The position numbers and the translations under genes are program-made. Positions 23,353 to 31,250 of a stretch of DNA of 53,258 nucleotides are shown piece by piece. Under the pieces are notes generated by a model. It made no database searches, was not told where the DNA came from, and saw only the letters and a list, made by a program, of their open reading frames with translations. The DNA is from JAGOQQ01 sp031973235 (GTDB taxonomy: Bacteria > Patescibacteriota > Minisyncoccia > Phycocordibacterales > UBA9973). How positions within the stretch are numbered: position 1 is the stretch's first letter; the number at the start of each line of letters is the position of its first letter. The stretch lies in assembly GCA_031973235.1 (NCBI GenBank), contig DALYDM010000003.1, forward strand, positions 1 through 53,258, written 5' to 3'.

Positions 23353-23892
23353 ATGAAAACTAATCGCATACATCTCGAAGTGTGCACAATATCGCACTTA
23401 GAGGAATTCTATAAATTTCGCAATGATGAAAAATACCTTAATTTTGTCAATGCAAACCCCAATGCTGTTGATTATAATCAATTTAAAGAAGAATACAATC
23501 TCAATCTTGTAAATAGACCGTACCAATACATGGTTTACTACAACGAAAATGTTATAGGGTATACGTATTTACATACGATATCAAAATATCATGGCTATTG
23601 TTATCTTAACATTTTCATCAAAAAAGATTTTGAAACAAAGGGATTCGGGTTAGAAATTTTATACCTTATGTATTTACTTGTGTTTAATAAATTAAAAATG
23701 CATAAAATGTACCTCGAGGTTTTTGATAGCAATCATCTTTCTTTAAAAAGTGCTCAATCAGCAGGTTTTATTCAAGAAGGATTATTTAAAGAGCATCTTG
23801 TAAGAAACGGCAAGCGTGTTAGTGTATATCGTTTTGCATGTTACAAAGAATTACCAAGAAGATTTGCTGAAGTAATGAAAAGATTTTTATAG
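23353..23892 (+). CDS. GNAT acetyltransferase, RimL-like
   Basis: 179 residues of the GNAT fold, with IFIKKDFETKGFGLEILYLM as the acetyl-CoA binding segment and the typical C-terminal KSAQSAGFIQEGLFKEHLVRNGK. It is the second GNAT in 2 kb and may modify an N-terminus, a small molecule or a peptide. A small hairpin terminator follows. Confidence 0.85.
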   Translation: MKTNRIHLEVCTISHLEEFYKFRNDEKYLNFVNANPNAVDYNQFKEEYNLNLVNRPYQYMVYYNENVIGYTYLHTISKYHGYCYLNIFIKKDFETKGFGLEILYLMYLLVFNKLKMHKMYLEVFDSNHLSLKSAQSAGFIQEGLFKEHLVRNGKRVSVYRFACYKELPRRFAEVMKRFL

Positions 23893-23912
23893 CGCCAGAG
23901 ATGGCGTTTTTT
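23893..23912 (+). terminator. Short terminator
   Basis: Stem CGCCA/TGGCG around GAGA followed by six T. Confidence 0.75.
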
Positions 23913-23939
23913 AAATTTTCTATGTTAGACTTTGTATAT

Positions 23940-24854
23940 ATGACATGGTTTTTATACGCACTTGGGGCGCCAATATTGTGGTCACTTGTAAACATTGCAG
24001 ATCAGTATCTCGTGAATAAGCACGCAAAAGGTGAGCATCCAGTTGGAGCGCTTGTGTTGTTTTCGAGTTTGGTAGGAATAGTGGTGGCATTTATTATTGC
24101 ATTATTCGCTCGTGGAATTTTTGAAGTAAGTACTCACGACAGACTTATTTTGATACTTTCAGGATTTTTCTCGCTTGCGTGGATTGTTTTGTATCTTAAA
24201 GCGCTAGAGATTGAAGATGTGTCCTCTGTGGTGCCGTGGTTTCTGACAATTCCAGTTTTTGGATATATATTTGGATATATATTTCTTGGAGAAACATTAA
24301 CAAAAATCCAAATGATTGGAAGTAGTGTTGTGTTGTTTGGTGGGCTTATACTCTCACTTGAATTCAGTGAAGAAAATAGAGTACGATTTAAAGGCAAGGT
24401 CGCACTCATGATGATAGCTTCATGTATATTTGCCGCACTTTGGGGAGTGTTGTTTAAATTTGTAACATCTGAAGGTGGTTTCTGGGTATCGTCTTTTTGG
24501 GAATACATTGGTCTTGGATTAGCAGGACTTTTAATTTGGATATTTGTGAAATCATATAGAAATGCCTTTACTCATATGGTGAAAACTGGTGGAAGAAAAA
24601 TTTTGACATTGAACATTTCAAGTGAAGCAGTAACAATGTTTGGAAATTTTTGTCAAAATTTCGCACTTCTTTTAGCACCTGTCACTTTGGTGTTTCTAGT
24701 TGCCACTTACCAACCTATAATTGTACTTGCACTTACATTTATTTGTACAAAGTTTTTTCCTTGGATCGTTGAGGAAAAATTTAACTTACGTCATATTGCA
24801 CCAAAACTCGTAGCAATGGCAGTGATGATTATTGGGAGCATGTTGTTGTTTTAA
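23940..24854 (+). CDS. DMT/EamA family transporter (two EamA domains)
   Basis: About 304 residues with ten hydrophobic helices in two EamA repeats; the LGETLTKIQMIGSSVVLFGGLIL segment is the end of the first. The start at 23940 (MTWFLYALGAPILWSLVNI) is preferred over an ATG at 23901 that lies in the upstream terminator. Substrate unknown; members export amino acids, nucleotides or drugs. It is a full-length relative of the half-size EamA protein at 18931. Confidence 0.85.
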   Translation: MTWFLYALGAPILWSLVNIADQYLVNKHAKGEHPVGALVLFSSLVGIVVAFIIALFARGIFEVSTHDRLILILSGFFSLAWIVLYLKALEIEDVSSVVPWFLTIPVFGYIFGYIFLGETLTKIQMIGSSVVLFGGLILSLEFSEENRVRFKGKVALMMIASCIFAALWGVLFKFVTSEGGFWVSSFWEYIGLGLAGLLIWIFVKSYRNAFTHMVKTGGRKILTLNISSEAVTMFGNFCQNFALLLAPVTLVFLVATYQPIIVLALTFICTKFFPWIVEEKFNLRHIAPKLVAMAVMIIGSMLLF

Positions 24855-24878
24855 AAATAAAATACAAGTATTGTCAAG

Positions 24879-24974
24879 TAGACATATTTTTAATCAGTAC
24901 TATAATTATTTTTAAACAAGGTTTTGTGCAAACAAGCACAAAATAACACATGGTTCATAAAGGAGGATAAGGAA
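24879..24974 (+). promoter_or_regulatory. Promoter and conserved leader RNA, copy 2
   Basis: TAGACA (24879-24884), 16-base spacer, TATAAT (24901-24906), predicted start about 24913. From 24914 to the ATG the leader matches the copy at 22409-22468 with only a few changes, including the hairpin TTTGTGC/GCACAAA (24923-24942) and the Shine-Dalgarno AAAGGAGGATAAGGA. The identity continues into the first codons (MKKS in both proteins). Confidence 0.7.
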
Positions 24975-25193
24975 ATGAAAAAATCCAACAAAGGGTTCAA
25001 TGTATTAGACAGTGATTTCAAAAAATCAAGATGGTCTAAAAATAACCCGAAAACATGTGTAATGGTTGCAATTAAGACTGAAGGTGTTGCGATTCGTGAT
25101 AGTAAAGATGAAAATAAAGAAACTTTATTTTTTTCACATCAAGAATGGACAGCATTTATCAAAGGTGTAAAAACCGGAGAATTCGATCAATAG
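24975..25193 (+). CDS. DUF397-domain small protein (72 aa)
   Basis: The start at 24975, behind a strong Shine-Dalgarno, gives 72 residues. Residues 12-72 match the DUF397 pattern: an SRWSKNNPKTCVMVAI start, GVAIRDSKDEN, then a LFFSHQEWTAFIKGVKTGEFD end. DUF397 is best known from actinobacteria, where it occurs next to helix-turn-helix regulators of the BldB/Xre type. No such partner gene is adjacent here. A terminator follows. An earlier in-frame ATG at 24924 lies in the leader and is rejected. Confidence 0.82.
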   Translation: MKKSNKGFNVLDSDFKKSRWSKNNPKTCVMVAIKTEGVAIRDSKDENKETLFFSHQEWTAFIKGVKTGEFDQ

Positions 25194-25207
25194 CAATCAT
25201 TACATTA

Positions 25208-25240
25208 ATGATGGTCAAGCACTTGATCATCATTTTTGTT
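25208..25240 (+). terminator. Rho-independent terminator
   Basis: 12-base stem (25208-25219 with 25222-25233, one G-T wobble) followed by a T run. Confidence 0.8.
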
Positions 25241-25253
25241 ATAATGCAACAGT

Positions 25254-26009
25254 ATGAATAAAAAAATCCCATCAAAGAAAATCAAAGGGAAGTATATTTA
25301 CTACAACCTTAGTATAACTAAGAACTCAAATACACTTATGGTGTTTATGACCGGACTTTCGGGGGGAATGACATTTCCTCTTTTTGAGAATGCAGAAAAA
25401 TATTTTAGTCAATTTCAATGTTCAATTTTGCGATTTAATTTTTGTAGAGAAGAAAATGATGAGCAACATCCCAAGAATGAAATCGAGTTAAATAAATATC
25501 ATTTTAGATTATATACAGTAGAACTAAAAAATCTTCTTGAAACAGTATCTGATAAATTTGAGAAAATTGTTTTTGTTGGTCATAGTTTCGGTGCCATCAT
25601 CACATTATTATTTCTTGATAAATATCCAAAATTTAAAAAGAAGTCTAAGTGCATACTGTGGGAACCGAGCAACCTACCTTGGTCAAAAAGAGTAATGAAT
25701 GGTGTTTATGACCTTGATAAGAATACTGGTTTATATGTAGACAAAGAATCAAGTGAATCAATAAATTCTACTTTTTTCAAAGAAGTCACAACTGTAAATT
25801 CGATAAATCTTTTTAAGAAAATCGGGATTGATGCGTGTATAATCTGTGCATCAGGAAGTCAAGATAAGATTGGTAAAAAGTATTTTTCTAATACAAAGAA
25901 TAAATTTAAATCTTCGTATCATATTATAGAAAATACAGATCACAGTTTTGACGGAAATAAAGCACAAAATGAGCTATTTAGAGTGACTCGAAAATGGTTG
26001 GATAAATAG
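25254..26009 (+). CDS. Alpha/beta hydrolase
   Basis: 251 residues with the catalytic triad laid out as expected: nucleophile Ser111 in VGHSFGAI, Asp204 in SGSQDKIG and His230 in NTDHSFDG. The oxyanion region is near MTGLSGGMT. Cytoplasmic (no signal peptide). Substrate unknown. TATAAT at 25240-25245 ends 8 bases before the ATG, so the transcript is probably leaderless. Confidence 0.85.
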   Translation: MNKKIPSKKIKGKYIYYNLSITKNSNTLMVFMTGLSGGMTFPLFENAEKYFSQFQCSILRFNFCREENDEQHPKNEIELNKYHFRLYTVELKNLLETVSDKFEKIVFVGHSFGAIITLLFLDKYPKFKKKSKCILWEPSNLPWSKRVMNGVYDLDKNTGLYVDKESSESINSTFFKEVTTVNSINLFKKIGIDACIICASGSQDKIGKKYFSNTKNKFKSSYHIIENTDHSFDGNKAQNELFRVTRKWLDK

Positions 26010-26116
26010 AAAGATTTTACTTCAGAGAAGTACTAAGGTTGTTTAGTCTAGCCTGAAACTGATATTTTGTGCACTTTTAGTTTTGATTTTTATTAGGTAT
26101 ACTATACACATAAGTC

Positions 26117-26488
26117 ATGACTAATTCCGTAAATCATAGTGATAATAAATTTAAAAACTGGATGTACTTCTGGATTTTTATAGGTTCATTTGTGATTTTT
26201 TATGTAGTTTATAATTTCTATTTTGAAAAAGATTTTGCAATTTTGGTTGAGGAATCATGTGACCCAAGCACACAACAGTGTTTTTATAGAAACTGCGAAG
26301 AAGAGGAGTGTCCACCCAATGAACTAGAATATTATTCTCAGTTTTATGTTGATGCATCAGATTTCACCTCTTGTGAAAATGATACGGTTTGCAACCTTAA
26401 TACTTTGTGTACAAATAATCCTACTATGTGTGAAAAGATAGAATGTATTTCCGGAGTTGATCAATGCCGTATTTCAGAACAACCTTAG
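26117..26488 (+). CDS. Cysteine-rich single-pass membrane protein
   Basis: 123 residues: a 15-residue cytoplasmic N-terminus, one membrane helix (about residues 16-36) and an outside domain with 12 cysteines, including CDPSTQQCFYRNC, C-x5-C pairs and CTNNPTMC. The even number of cysteines suggests disulfides outside the cell. Similar anchored CDPxxxxC proteins are common in Patescibacteria and have no assigned function. It begins an operon with the 26492 gene and the histidine kinase. Confidence 0.75.
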   Translation: MTNSVNHSDNKFKNWMYFWIFIGSFVIFYVVYNFYFEKDFAILVEESCDPSTQQCFYRNCEEEECPPNELEYYSQFYVDASDFTSCENDTVCNLNTLCTNNPTMCEKIECISGVDQCRISEQP

Positions 26489-26491
26489 GCT

Positions 26492-27295
26492 ATGAATAAA
26501 GAACCTGAGCATTTTACTATAAACGATGAAATGTCATTTTATAATGATATTTATTTTACATTTGATGAAGCACTGGAAGAAATCAAAAGAAGGCAAGGTG
26601 ACGCGAATCTTATTGCTCGTATTGTTGAGGACTTAAAAGAAATACCTGCTCCTCTTTCTATTAGTACAAAAATTAATAGTGTCTTGTTTAGGCAAATTAG
26701 TACACCCAACTACGAAACAAGAAGGTTTTTGCATCTTTCAGACGGAGGTGACCTTAAACCAGTTTTATGGGAGTATCTTCAAGACAAATTTGTTTCCAAT
26801 AACGAATATAAACGTTCGCTCGGAAAAGTTAAGTTTTTTTTGGGTGAAGGTAAAAAAGGAGGAAAAATTATTCATAGTGAGACTATTGTTGATTTTAATA
26901 CATTTAATGGAAAACCATTGAATCAGGTTGTGTGTAAAGACAATACGACACTAATTGATTTTCATCGAAAGTTATTTTTTGATGCATACCCCGACTTTTC
27001 AAAAGAACAAATATTTGATGCATCAGATTGGTTTACCAATCACGGGAAAAGTGCAAGTGAGTACTATGTAAACTTCCTTAGTCTTTTTATTGTAAATGGA
27101 ATTTTGTTTGAAAATTTTATGTTAAATGAAGAGGAGAGAAGTTTTACAGAAAACATTTTTTACCCTTCTTATAAAAAGGTGCTTGAACGATATGGATTGA
27201 AACCAATTATTGTTGCACTTGAGCCAACTGACATTGAAGGTGATGAATTTTGGATGTGCCACACTCCTGAACATTATAAACTTGTTGTACAATAA
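26492..27295 (+). CDS. Hypothetical protein (267 aa)
   Basis: Not recognised. Starts 3 bases after the cysteine-rich gene and ends 5 bases before the histidine kinase, so the three are co-transcribed. It is soluble and rich in aromatic and acidic residues, with a DASDWFTNHGKSASEYYVNFL stretch near residue 175 and a short IIVALEPTDIEGDEFWMCH end. No catalytic signature is visible. Confidence 0.7.
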   Translation: MNKEPEHFTINDEMSFYNDIYFTFDEALEEIKRRQGDANLIARIVEDLKEIPAPLSISTKINSVLFRQISTPNYETRRFLHLSDGGDLKPVLWEYLQDKFVSNNEYKRSLGKVKFFLGEGKKGGKIIHSETIVDFNTFNGKPLNQVVCKDNTTLIDFHRKLFFDAYPDFSKEQIFDASDWFTNHGKSASEYYVNFLSLFIVNGILFENFMLNEEERSFTENIFYPSYKKVLERYGLKPIIVALEPTDIEGDEFWMCHTPEHYKLVVQ

Positions 27296-27300
27296 ACTAT

Positions 27301-28938
27301 ATGGACTCAATAATAAACACCTGCTTTGAAACAACCAAAGATTCGCATACAATTGCATATTACTCTCACTTATTGCCGGGTATTATTGGTGCATTCTTGG
27401 CAATATTGGTATATGTCAAAGGAAGATTCTCAATAGCTTCAAAAATTTTTTCGATATTTGTTATTACATTCTGTGCGTGGCTTGCAGGAGATTTAATTAC
27501 TTGGACATCAAAAAACTATAGCCTTGTGTATACATCATGGTCACTTCTTGATTTCATAAATACAATTTTTTATATTCTTGGTGCATACTTTTTTGAATCA
27601 TTCGTATTAAATTCAGATATATCAAAAAGTAAGAAATTGTTTTATACACTGCTTATTTTACCAGCTGCCGGAATTACAGTAGCGCTATCTTCTGTCCATT
27701 ACCTCAATCAGCCAGTATGTGAGGCAGTTGAAAATATTTGGCTCACATACTATAAGTTTTTTGTTGAAATAGTCTGTATTTTAGTTATTCTATACACTGG
27801 ATTTAAGGAGTATGTCGCCAACAAACTCGCTGAGAACAGAAAAAGAATCTTAATAGTAGGAATCTCAATAATTGCATTTTTCTTGGTTTTTTCTGTCACT
27901 GAGTTTATCGCAACACAGACTGATTACTATGAGCTGAATTTATACAGTTTGTTCATTCTTCCTTTGTTTTTGATTACGATTCTTTATGCAATTATAAATT
28001 TTGGTGCTTTCAATCTGAAAAATGTTGGATCGCAGCTTTTGATTTATGGGTTTCTTTCTCTTATTGCTGTACAATTTCTGTTTTTGAATGACACGTCTGA
28101 TAAATTGCTTAATGCATTTACACTTGTAATGGCAATTGGATTTAGTTACATTCTTTTCAAAAATTTCAAAAGAGAAAATGAACAAAGAAAACATATTGAG
28201 GAGCTTTCTGACAAACTCGCCGAAGCCAATGTTCACCTTCAAGATCTCGACAAGATGAAGACAGAATTCCTCTCTCTCGCGTCTCACCAACTTCGAAGTC
28301 CACTCACTGCAATCAAGGGATATGCATCAATGCTCCTTGAGGGTTCATATGGGGAAGTCGCAAAAGATCAAAAAGTTCCCGTTGATAGAATATTTCAATC
28401 GAGTGTGAACCTAGCTCAAATCGTAGAGGATTTGCTTGATGTCTCAAAGATGGAACAAGGCGGAATGCAGTTTGAAATGGCAGATGTAGATCTCGTGGGG
28501 CTTTTGAAAGGGCTCACAAACGAACTTCAAGTTTCAGCAAAAAGTAGAAATCTTGAACTTATATTTGAAACATCACTTACTGAAGCAATCACAGTCGCAG
28601 ATTCAGTTAAAATTCGTCAAGTATTTGCAAACTATGTAGACAACGCGCTTAAATATACAGAGAAAGGAGATGTCAAAATTTTGCTTACAAAATCTGATGA
28701 TAACAAAAAAATTCTTATAGGGGTAAAAGATTCTGGAATGGGTATTCCGCCGGAAGTAATGAAAACATTGTTTAAGAAGTTTGAGCGAGGAGAAGGAGGC
28801 AAAGTGAATGCAGGTGGATCAGGACTTGGATTGTATCTTGCTAAAGAAATCGTTGGTGCACACAAAGGACGCACTTGGGCAGAATCAGAAGGACGAGACA
28901 AGGGAAGTACTTTCTTTGTGGAACTGGATGCAAAATAA
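27301..28938 (+). CDS. Orphan sensor histidine kinase with seven to eight membrane helices
   Basis: 545 residues. About eight hydrophobic helices occupy residues 20-285, without PAS or HAMP domains, like the N-terminal 7TM sensor type. A coiled coil leads into HisKA with phospho-acceptor His329 in LASHQLRSPLTAIKG, then the HATPase domain with N box NYVDNALKYT, G1 box DSGMGIPPE and G2 GSGLGLYLAKEI. No response regulator is in the window, so it is an orphan or signals to a distant partner. It may read a signal via the co-transcribed cysteine-rich surface protein; that link is inference. Confidence 0.92.
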   Translation: MDSIINTCFETTKDSHTIAYYSHLLPGIIGAFLAILVYVKGRFSIASKIFSIFVITFCAWLAGDLITWTSKNYSLVYTSWSLLDFINTIFYILGAYFFESFVLNSDISKSKKLFYTLLILPAAGITVALSSVHYLNQPVCEAVENIWLTYYKFFVEIVCILVILYTGFKEYVANKLAENRKRILIVGISIIAFFLVFSVTEFIATQTDYYELNLYSLFILPLFLITILYAIINFGAFNLKNVGSQLLIYGFLSLIAVQFLFLNDTSDKLLNAFTLVMAIGFSYILFKNFKRENEQRKHIEELSDKLAEANVHLQDLDKMKTEFLSLASHQLRSPLTAIKGYASMLLEGSYGEVAKDQKVPVDRIFQSSVNLAQIVEDLLDVSKMEQGGMQFEMADVDLVGLLKGLTNELQVSAKSRNLELIFETSLTEAITVADSVKIRQVFANYVDNALKYTEKGDVKILLTKSDDNKKILIGVKDSGMGIPPEVMKTLFKKFERGEGGKVNAGGSGLGLYLAKEIVGAHKGRTWAESEGRDKGSTFFVELDAK

Positions 28939-28951
28939 TACACTAGATATT

Positions 28952-28989
28952 TAAAATCACACCGCGCAAATTTGCGCGGTGTGATTTTA
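28952..28989. terminator. 38-base perfect palindrome, terminator
   Basis: A perfect 38-base palindrome with a GC core CCGCGCAAATTTGCGCGG and A/T-rich ends, placed right after the kinase gene; a bidirectional terminator shape. Confidence 0.8.
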
Positions 28990-28996
28990 CTAAAAT

Positions 28997-29024
28997 TTGA
29001 CAAACTTTCAATGAGTGATATTAT
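28997..29024 (+). promoter_or_regulatory. Promoter for the ATP-grasp gene
   Basis: TTGACA (28997-29002), 16-base spacer, TATTAT (29019-29024); predicted start near 29031, 20 bases before the ATG. Confidence 0.65.
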
Positions 29025-29050
29025 GATGTAAAATCTACAAAACAAATAAA

Positions 29051-30055
29051 ATGGAGAAGAAACTTTTAATAATTAGCAATTCTGATGAATTGTATTATTA
29101 CAAACCTGTTATTAAGGTTATTAATGAAATTTACAATCACGACGTGTATGTATTTGATTTCAATCAATATCCACGCACTGCGACAATGTCGGTATCATTA
29201 AGTAATAGTAGGAAAGTATGTGGGTCACTCAAAACGACACAATGGAGAAAGGGGTACTCAAGAAAAGGTGTCACGCTTGAAATTAATAATGTATTTAAAG
29301 TGTGGCCGATACGGATTGGTAATACCAGTGTAAACCCTGAACTAGATCCTGTCTCTGCTTTTTTTGCAAAAAAGCAGGCGCACTACGCAATTGAGTCTCT
29401 GCTTGCACTTTTTGAGTGTGAAGTAATAAATCCTCCACGTATCGCTAGATTTATACAGCACAATAAGCTATATCAATTAGAAATTGCAAAATGGGCTGGA
29501 TTATCGATTCCGGAAACACTAGTATCTTCTAACTATTCCGATGTGTGTGAATTTGCAAAAAGATTTGGCGATAGTATGTTGGTAAAATCCATATACACAA
29601 TGCCGTTCTTAAACGAAGATACCGATGAAATGTTTGGTATATATTCAAGTATTATTACAAAAGGTGAACTTACTCCTTTTTCAGTAAAAGCTTGTCCAAA
29701 TATCTATCAAGCATATATTGAAAAAAAATTGGAACTACGGATCTCGTATGCAAATGGACAAATTTTAACTTGTGCCATCGATTCACAATCAAGTGAAAAA
29801 ACCAAGATTGATTGGCGTAATTATGACTTTGATAATGTTAAACACATAGCTTACAATTTACCTGACGACATTCAGAGAAAAATTGTAAAATTTATGACAC
29901 GCATCGGATTAAAGTATGGTCAAATAGATATGATAATTACACCAGATAACGAATATGTATTTTTGGAAGTAAATCCCTCAGGGCAATGGGGATGGATTCA
30001 AGGATTGACTGGACTTAGGATTACTCATACGATTGCTAATATGCTCATTCAATAA
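29051..30055 (+). CDS. Graspetide-type ATP-grasp ligase (MvdC/MvdD family)
   Basis: 334 residues in the two-part layout of the microviridin ligases: an N-terminal pre-ATP-grasp domain (VYVFDFNQYPR) and the ATP-grasp domain. Several segments match what I recall of MdnC/MvdD: HNKLYQLEIAKWAGLSIPETL, a CPNIYQAYIEKKLELRISY stretch, DSQSSEKTKIDWR, the RIGLKYGQIDMIITPDNEY run and FLEVNPSGQWGW. These enzymes join Thr/Ser or Lys side chains to Asp/Glu side chains of a ribosomal precursor peptide. A candidate precursor lies on the other strand at 30950-31159. No second ligase is in the window. Confidence 0.85.
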   Translation: MEKKLLIISNSDELYYYKPVIKVINEIYNHDVYVFDFNQYPRTATMSVSLSNSRKVCGSLKTTQWRKGYSRKGVTLEINNVFKVWPIRIGNTSVNPELDPVSAFFAKKQAHYAIESLLALFECEVINPPRIARFIQHNKLYQLEIAKWAGLSIPETLVSSNYSDVCEFAKRFGDSMLVKSIYTMPFLNEDTDEMFGIYSSIITKGELTPFSVKACPNIYQAYIEKKLELRISYANGQILTCAIDSQSSEKTKIDWRNYDFDNVKHIAYNLPDDIQRKIVKFMTRIGLKYGQIDMIITPDNEYVFLEVNPSGQWGWIQGLTGLRITHTIANMLIQ

Positions 30056-30057
30056 TA

Positions 30058-30091
30058 AAAACCCCTTGGAATTTATTTTTCAAGGGGTTTT
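30058..30091. terminator. Bidirectional terminator
   Basis: An 11-base stem (AAAACCCCTTG with CAAGGGGTTTT) around a 12-base loop between convergent genes; it overlaps the 3' end of the minus-strand gene. Confidence 0.85.
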
Positions 30092-30894
30092 CTTAATCCT
30101 AATTCAATTAGGTATGGCATTGTCATTTCTTCAAATGTCGGTTCGTACTTGACCAACTTTTCAAATATAGTTACGAACTTATTCTTAAGACTATTTAACT
30201 TTTCTTTATTATTTCCTTTTAGTTTTTCATACATATACAGTCTCGCAAGATAATTTTGATACGTTGAGTACAGACTCATGACTGAACTCTTTTTTGGCAA
30301 TTCGTTTTCGTACGACAGAAGTTTCTTGAACCCGGCAATGGTATCAAGGTTGATTTTCTTCTTGTCCAAAACTAAACTTGCAATATGATTTAAAACCTTA
30401 CCTGCTTTTTTATAAGAAAGTATCAACATTAAAACATCATTTGCATTAAGCGGATCCTTTCTGTCTGAATGGAAATAGCGGGAAATTCTTTTATAGGTTT
30501 CAAAATCATTTGCCAAAGCATGGTTATATATATCAAATACTGCACCCGCAACATGTCGTGAGGTAGGGAAAACACTCAACATTTTATCTGCAATCGCTTC
30601 GTTTGCTTTTTGAGTAAAGAATTGATGTCCTGAAAGAATCAATGTTTTATTCTTGGTAGTAGAAATTTGGTCAATCAAACTCAAATACAAACTCACCCAA
30701 TCCTCAGTAAGAATTTGTTCATTGTAGTTAGTCTCAAGTTCGAGTAGTAAATTGGTTAACTTTTTATTATGAATGTCGGTATGTGTGGCGATTTCCTCCT
30801 CTGATAACTCAACAGAATAAAGAATTTTCGAAAAAGCTTCAATGACTTTGAAGTATTTTCTTTTGAAGACTAGTAATGAGTTCATACTGGACAT
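30073..30894 (-). CDS. Hypothetical all-helical protein (273 aa), next to candidate precursor
   Basis: Not recognised. The track-level start at 30912 is a TTG in the T run of a terminator; ATG 30894 (MSSMNSLLVFKRKY) is the likely start. The protein appears wholly alpha-helical (for example LTNLLLELETNYNEQILTEDWVSL), perhaps TPR-like, with no catalytic motif. It lies just downstream of the 69-residue gene on the same strand, past a hairpin terminator, and converges on the ATP-grasp ligase. It might bind leader peptide or regulate the locus, but nothing in the sequence shows it. Confidence 0.65.
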   Translation of the reverse strand: MSSMNSLLVFKRKYFKVIEAFSKILYSVELSEEEIATHTDIHNKKLTNLLLELETNYNEQILTEDWVSLYLSLIDQISTTKNKTLILSGHQFFTQKANEAIADKMLSVFPTSRHVAGAVFDIYNHALANDFETYKRISRYFHSDRKDPLNANDVLMLILSYKKAGKVLNHIASLVLDKKKINLDTIAGFKKLLSYENELPKKSSVMSLYSTYQNYLARLYMYEKLKGNNKEKLNSLKNKFVTIFEKLVKYEPTFEEMTMPYLIELGLRKPLEK

Positions 30895-30902
30895 TATTGC
30901 AT

Positions 30903-30939
30903 AAAAAAACAAAAGTAGGCAATAAGTGAATATTGCCTA
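30903..30939 (-). terminator. Terminator between the 69-aa gene and the 273-aa gene
   Basis: On the minus strand, stem TAGGCAATA/TATTGCCTA (30931-30939 with 30916-30924) is followed by CTTTTGTTTTTTT. It would end most transcripts right after the small gene and allow limited readthrough, as is common for precursor-peptide genes. Confidence 0.75.
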
Positions 30940-30949
30940 GTGAGTTGAA

Positions 30950-31159
30950 TTAATCTCCTTCGTCAAACTTATAATCGCTCTTTGTTCCTGTCGCGTAATG
31001 AGTGTGGCAACCAGCTGCTGCGCATACCCCGTGAGACTTTTGGCTTGGAATTGGTTTAAGTTGACCAATAAGTAGTGGTTTTCGCTTGTTTTTCAACAAG
31101 GATCCATTAAATACAGTAATTTTTGATTCAGATACTGTTTGCTTCGGTGACGTTTTCAT
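30950..31159 (-). CDS. Candidate RiPP (graspetide) precursor peptide (69 aa)
   Basis: 69 residues beginning MKTSPKQTVSESKI. The basic leader part (KNKRKPLLIGQLKPIPSQ) is followed by a C-terminal CAAAGCHTHYATGTKSDY segment and an acidic end (KFDEGD). The last 14 residues hold Thr, Thr, Lys, Ser, Asp, Asp, Glu and Asp, the kinds of residues that graspetide ligases cross-link. It has a consensus minus-strand promoter, a terminator directly behind it, and lies 0.9 kb from the ligase gene. It is not recognised by homology; the two cysteines could point to another modification. Confidence 0.55.
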   Translation of the reverse strand: MKTSPKQTVSESKITVFNGSLLKNKRKPLLIGQLKPIPSQKSHGVCAAAGCHTHYATGTKSDYKFDEGD

Positions 31160-31191
31160 GACTTTAGTTTTTGAAAGATTAAATTATCTAT

Positions 31192-31219
31192 ATTATAGAT
31201 TATAGATTTCAATTGTCAA
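31192..31219 (-). promoter_or_regulatory. Minus-strand promoter of the candidate precursor gene
   Basis: Reading the minus strand: TTGACA (31219-31214), 16-base spacer, TATAAT (31197-31192); predicted start near 31185, about 26 bases before the ATG at 31159. Confidence 0.65.
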
Positions 31220-31250
31220 CACTATCATTTTACATCTGTAGAATATCAAT

